Shown piece by piece: positions 34,586 through 37,618 of a DNA stretch of 37,618 nucleotides. Position numbers and translations under genes: made by a program. Origin of the DNA: Chloroflexota bacterium. GTDB taxonomy: Bacteria; Chloroflexota; UBA6077; CF-72. The stretch spans positions 367,571 to 405,188 of the forward strand of contig JACPOP010000008.1 of NCBI GenBank assembly GCA_016191465.1, given 5' to 3'. Numbering within the stretch: position 1 is the stretch's first letter; each line of letters starts with the position of its first letter. The notes beneath the pieces are model-generated. The model was given only the letters and a program-made list of their open reading frames with translations, was not told the origin of the DNA and ran no database searches.

Positions 34586-36145
34586 ATGCCGGTCAAAGCG
34601 CTGGTGAAGCGCAACAGCTATTACGACTCGGTGACGCTGCTCCTCGTCGCCAGTGCCATGAGCGAGGTGCCAGATATCGCGACCGCGTCGGCGGTGATGG
34701 CCACGGCGCTCAACCTGGAACAATTGCGCACGGGTGGGCTGCTCGCGGCCAATGGTCTAGGCGACGTCGGACCCAACGACCTGGTCCTGGCGGTGCATGC
34801 CGGGACGGAGGCGGCGGCCGACGCCGCGCTCGCACGAGCACTGGCGCGACTGGAGGGCCCTGAGCGGGGGGGGTCTACCCCGGGCGCCGGCGCGGCGCCG
34901 CGCCGGCCCCACTCGCTGGCCGCGGCCGTGGCGGCCCAGCCCGAGACCAACCTGGTGGTCATCTCTGTGCCGGGGCCGTTTGCCTGGATCGAAGCTGAGG
35001 AGGCAATCCGCGCGGGTCTGCACGTGCTGCTCTTCAGCGATAACGTGCCCATTGCGGAAGAGGTGCGGCTCAAAAGTTTGGCGCGCGAGCGGGGCGTGTT
35101 GCTGATGGGGCCGGACTGCGGCACCGCCATCCTGAACGGCATCGGACTCGGATTCGCCAACGTCGTCCGCCGCGGGCCCATCGGCGCGGTCGGCGCCTCC
35201 GGGACGGGCCTGCAGCAGGTCACGTGCCTGGTCGACGCGCTCGGCTCAGGCATCTCGCAGGCCATCGGAACCGGTGGACGGGACCTGCGCGCCGAAGTCG
35301 GCGGCCTCACAATGCTGACCGCGATCGAGGCGCTCGGCGCTGACCCCGAGACCAGGGTGCTGGCGCTCGTGTCCAAACCGCCGGCGCCCGAAGTGCAGCA
35401 GCGGGTCCTCGAAGCGGCGTCGGCGACGGGCAAACCAACGGTGGCCATCTTCCTGGGCGGCGACGCTTCACGGGATGTACCGCGTGGCGTGCGGATCGCG
35501 CCGACGCTGGAGGATGCCGCCCGTTGCGCGGTCGAGATGGCCGGCGGAGCTGACGGGGCGGCGCCCCTGCCAGGCGCATCGGACGCTGCCGTAGCCGAGG
35601 CTCGCGACAAGCTTCGACCGGGCCAGCGCTTCGTCCGAGGGCCGTTCTCCGGGGGGACGCTGTGCGAGGAGGCGCTCTTGCTCCTGAGCGCCGGGCTGGG
35701 CGACGTGTACTCCAATCTGCCAGTTCATCCCGCCCTCGTGCTGCCGGACCCCACCCGCAGCCGCGGCCACACGCTCGTCGATCTCGGCGCGGACGAATTC
35801 ACCGTGGGCCGACCCCACCCGATGATCGACCCCACCCTCCGCGACGAGCGCCTGCTCGAAGAGGCCGCCGATCCAGAGACTGCCTGTTTGCTGTTCGACG
35901 TGGTGCTCGGATACGGCGCCCATCCTGATCCGGCGAGCACGCTCGCACCGGTTCTCCACGAGGTCCGGCAGAGGACGGCGAGCGCGGGCCGCTTCGTCCC
36001 AGTGATCCTCTCCCTGTGCGGTACGGATGCCGATCCTCAAGGCCTGGCGCGTCAGGCAGCGGCGCTGGCGGATGCCGGCGCCCTCGTGTTCCGCGCGAAC
36101 GCCGCCGCCGCGCGGGCGGCGCTCGCGATCGTAGGAGGACGGTAG
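34586..36145 (+). CDS. fdrA: FdrA/AllF-like subunit of oxamate carbamoyltransferase-type enzyme
   Basis: A 519-residue protein of the FdrA family with a succinyl-CoA-synthetase-like fold. It follows E. coli FdrA closely: VLLFSDNVPIAEEVRLKSLA, LLMGPDCGTAILNGIGLGFA, IGAVGASGTGLQQVTCLV, IGTGGRDLRAEVGGLTMLTA, LVSKPPAPEV and DEFTVGRPHPMIDPTLRDE. In E. coli, FdrA with YlbE and YlbF (AllFGH) forms oxamate carbamoyltransferase, splitting oxalurate with phosphate into oxamate and carbamoyl phosphate. The family name as an acyl-CoA synthetase is historical. A Gly/Pro/Ala-rich linker near residues 92-108 contains a run of eight G and a 22-bp palindrome. It starts 19 bp after the preceding gene, with GAGGAG upstream. 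Confidence 0.9.
   Translation: MPVKALVKRNSYYDSVTLLLVASAMSEVPDIATASAVMATALNLEQLRTGGLLAANGLGDVGPNDLVLAVHAGTEAAADAALARALARLEGPERGGSTPGAGAAPRRPHSLAAAVAAQPETNLVVISVPGPFAWIEAEEAIRAGLHVLLFSDNVPIAEEVRLKSLARERGVLLMGPDCGTAILNGIGLGFANVVRRGPIGAVGASGTGLQQVTCLVDALGSGISQAIGTGGRDLRAEVGGLTMLTAIEALGADPETRVLALVSKPPAPEVQQRVLEAASATGKPTVAIFLGGDASRDVPRGVRIAPTLEDAARCAVEMAGGADGAAPLPGASDAAVAEARDKLRPGQRFVRGPFSGGTLCEEALLLLSAGLGDVYSNLPVHPALVLPDPTRSRGHTLVDLGADEFTVGRPHPMIDPTLRDERLLEEAADPETACLLFDVVLGYGAHPDPASTLAPVLHEVRQRTASAGRFVPVILSLCGTDADPQGLARQAAALADAGALVFRANAAAARAALAIVGGR
34866..34907 (+). repeat. G8 tract and 22-bp perfect palindrome in the fdrA linker
   Basis: Eight G bases (34866-34873) are followed by a perfect palindrome at 34886-34907 centred on GGCGCC. 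Both lie in the part of fdrA that encodes a low-complexity linker, where length changes would be tolerated only in multiples of three. Such sites are prone to replication slippage and to sequencing error. Confidence 0.8.
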
Positions 36146-36148
36146 GAC

Positions 36149-37585
36149 GTGGCCAGGACCAGCGGTGAGGCTGTCGGCGCGCTGTTTGGCGCACCGTTGC
36201 GGGCGGCGAACCTCGGGCTCGACCTGTTCGCCGACGCGCTTGAAGAGCAGGGTGTCCCAACCGCGCGCGTGGATTGGCGTCCACCGGCCATCGAGCTCGA
36301 GACACGTGGCGCACGGCTTTTCCATGATCCGGCCACCGACACCGCAAACCGTGAAGCTGTCGGCCGATTGACCGCGGCCCGCCCGGTGCTCGTGGACGTC
36401 CGACCAGCGCGTGAGGCGCTTCCGGACATGGACGAGCGCACGTTCCTGCACGCCGGGCCGCCCATCGACTGGTCCAGCGCTTCTGGCCCGCTGCGGGGCG
36501 CGCTTATCGGCGCGATGCTGTACGAGGGCCTCGCGGATTCGCCCGAGACCGCCGAGACCCGCCTCGCGCGCGGCGACATCCGCCTCGAGCCCTGCCACCA
36601 CCACCAGGCGGTGGGCCCCATGGCCGGCGTCGTCTCGCCATCGATGCCGGTCTTCGTGGTGGAGGATGCCAGCGGCGGTGGCCGCGCCCACTGCACGTTC
36701 AATGAAGGGCTCGGCAAGGTCCTGCGCTACGGCGCCTACGGGCCTGACGTGCTCACGCGCCTGCGGTGGATCGAGCGCGTTCTGGCGCCGCTTCTTCGAG
36801 CCACCATCCGCGCCAGGGCAACCAGCGATGCCATCGACTTGCGCGCCCTCACGGCTCAGGCGATCCAGATGGGCGACGAGTGCCACAACCGCAACAAGGC
36901 AGGCACCTTGCTGTTCACTCGTGAGATCCTGCCAGCGCTTGTCGAGTGCGGCGCTCCTTTCAGCGACGTAGCCGCGGCGCTTCGCTACATCGGCGGGAAC
37001 GACCACTTCTTCCTCAACCTGGCCATGGCCTCTGCCAAGGCGATGGCCGACTCTGCCCACGACGTCCCTGGCAGCACCCTTGTCACGGCGATGGCACGCA
37101 ACGGGACCGACTTCGGTGTCCGCGTCAGTGGCCTGGGCGGCACCTGGTTCACGGCCCCAGCCGAGGCAATCGAAGGCCTGTACTTCGCCGGCTACGGACC
37201 GGACGACGCGAACCCCGACATCGGCGACAGTGCAATCACCGAGACTGTGGGCCTCGGCGGCTTCGCCCTTGCCGCCGCACCTGCCATCGTCCAGTTCATC
37301 GGCGGGAAGCCCGAGGACGCGGTCCAGGCCACGCTGGAGATGTACGAGATAACGGCTGCGGAGCACCCCTTGTTCCGGATCCCCGGGTTAGATTTTCGGG
37401 GCACACCCGTGGGGATCGACGTGCGCAAGGTTGTCCGCACCGGCGTACGCCCGGTCATCGATACCGGCATCGCCCACCGTGAACCGGGCATCGGCCAGAT
37501 CGGCGCCGGCATCGCCCACCCGCCCATGGCATGTTTCACCGAGGCGCTTCGGGCGGCGTCGGCGAACCACGCCGTCCCATCCTGA
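36149..37585 (+). CDS. DUF1116 protein, YlbE/AllG-like subunit of oxamate carbamoyltransferase-type enzyme
   Basis: A 478-residue protein with a GTG start 3 bp after fdrA, behind GGAGG. Conserved DUF1116 blocks include VGRLTAARPVLVDVRPAREA, RTFLHAGPPIDWSSASGPLR, RLEPCHHHQAVGPMAGVVSP, VVEDASGGGRAHCTFNEGLG, KVLRYGAYG, MGDECHNRNKAGTLLF, RYIGGNDHFFLNLAMASAKA and NGTDFGVRVSGLGGTWF. YlbE is AllG of E. coli oxamate carbamoyltransferase. FdrA next door and arcC upstream give the same gene set as the anaerobic allantoin pathway. The third subunit (YlbF/AllH, DUF2877) is not in the window and is expected just downstream. Confidence 0.92.
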   Translation: MARTSGEAVGALFGAPLRAANLGLDLFADALEEQGVPTARVDWRPPAIELETRGARLFHDPATDTANREAVGRLTAARPVLVDVRPAREALPDMDERTFLHAGPPIDWSSASGPLRGALIGAMLYEGLADSPETAETRLARGDIRLEPCHHHQAVGPMAGVVSPSMPVFVVEDASGGGRAHCTFNEGLGKVLRYGAYGPDVLTRLRWIERVLAPLLRATIRARATSDAIDLRALTAQAIQMGDECHNRNKAGTLLFTREILPALVECGAPFSDVAAALRYIGGNDHFFLNLAMASAKAMADSAHDVPGSTLVTAMARNGTDFGVRVSGLGGTWFTAPAEAIEGLYFAGYGPDDANPDIGDSAITETVGLGGFALAAAPAIVQFIGGKPEDAVQATLEMYEITAAEHPLFRIPGLDFRGTPVGIDVRKVVRTGVRPVIDTGIAHREPGIGQIGAGIAHPPMACFTEALRAASANHAVPS

Positions 37586-37601
37586 CAGATCAGGCGACCC
37601 T

Positions 37602-37607
37602 GGGAGG
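37602..37607 (+). promoter_or_regulatory. Ribosome binding site of the next, unseen gene
   Basis: GGGAGG lies 11 nt before the window edge and 17 nt after the DUF1116 stop codon, with no start codon before the end. It suggests that another co-directional gene begins just past position 37618, continuing the cluster. Confidence 0.45.
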
Positions 37608-37618
37608 TAGGTAGCGTC

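Noticed and set aside
32225-34723. An 832-codon open frame on the minus strand across the permease gene.
   Set aside because: It is antisense to a clear membrane transporter and its product is His/Arg/Gln-rich low-complexity sequence. Long antisense frames are expected from the codon bias of GC-rich genes.
35468-37366. A 632-codon minus-strand open frame opposite fdrA and the DUF1116 gene.
   Set aside because: Both sense genes have strong family motifs; the antisense product shows no recognisable domain.

Overview
This is a GC-rich bacterial chromosome segment with densely packed genes, many GTG/TTG starts and few strong Shine-Dalgarno (SD) sites. A class I T-box riboswitch, a free-standing Helicase_C_3-type protein and an oxamate-carbamoyltransferase-like catabolic cluster fit a Chloroflexota-like or related monoderm lineage. 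That placement is an inference. No rRNA, tRNA, CRISPR array, transposase or phage gene was recognised.

Layout. (1) 1-589, minus: start of a methylcrotonyl/propionyl-type acyl-CoA carboxylase carboxyltransferase gene that runs off the left edge. (2) 739-1368: exported HExxH protein. (3) 1485-9101: surface-polysaccharide block with two O-antigen-ligase/polymerase-like membrane proteins, a flippase-like (UPF0104) membrane protein that seems to start at CTG, and three GT4 glycosyltransferases. (4) 9122-13054: promoter, oligopeptide-type binding protein and two permeases, with no ATPase genes. (5) 13089-14183: thpR and a convergent PEBP-family gene sharing a hairpin. (6) 14493-23592: promoter, tRNA-Trp T-box, then trpS-trpE-trpG-trpD-trpC-trpF-trpB-trpA-scpA, almost all overlapping or nearly abutting. 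(7) 28329-23605, minus: rplS-rnhB-yraN-rluB-cmk-radical SAM/PDZ protein. (8) 30328-28415, minus: Helicase_C_3-type protein. (9) 30408-37585: promoter, carbamate kinase, isochorismatase-type hydrolase, NCS2-type permease, stand-alone homologue of the allophanate hydrolase C-terminal domain, FdrA (AllF) and DUF1116 (AllG). The cluster probably continues beyond the window.

How the genes work together. Uncharged tRNA-Trp should relieve termination at the T-box and raise both Trp charging (trpS) and the whole chorismate-to-Trp pathway; scpA rides along. The right-hand cluster reads as uptake of a ureide or nucleobase-like compound, hydrolysis of C-N bonds, phosphorolysis of a ureido group to carbamoyl phosphate (AllFG, with AllH expected next), and ATP recovery by carbamate kinase. 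The added isochorismatase-type hydrolase and the allophanate-hydrolase-like domain make it differ from the E. coli allantoin version. Its three long internal spacers are built from one family of 7-bp repeats seen nowhere else in the window.

The strongest second-look items are the catabolic cluster with its heptad spacers, the T-box controlling trpS plus a complete trp operon, an RNase HII whose GRG motif is GVG, and the apparent CTG start.
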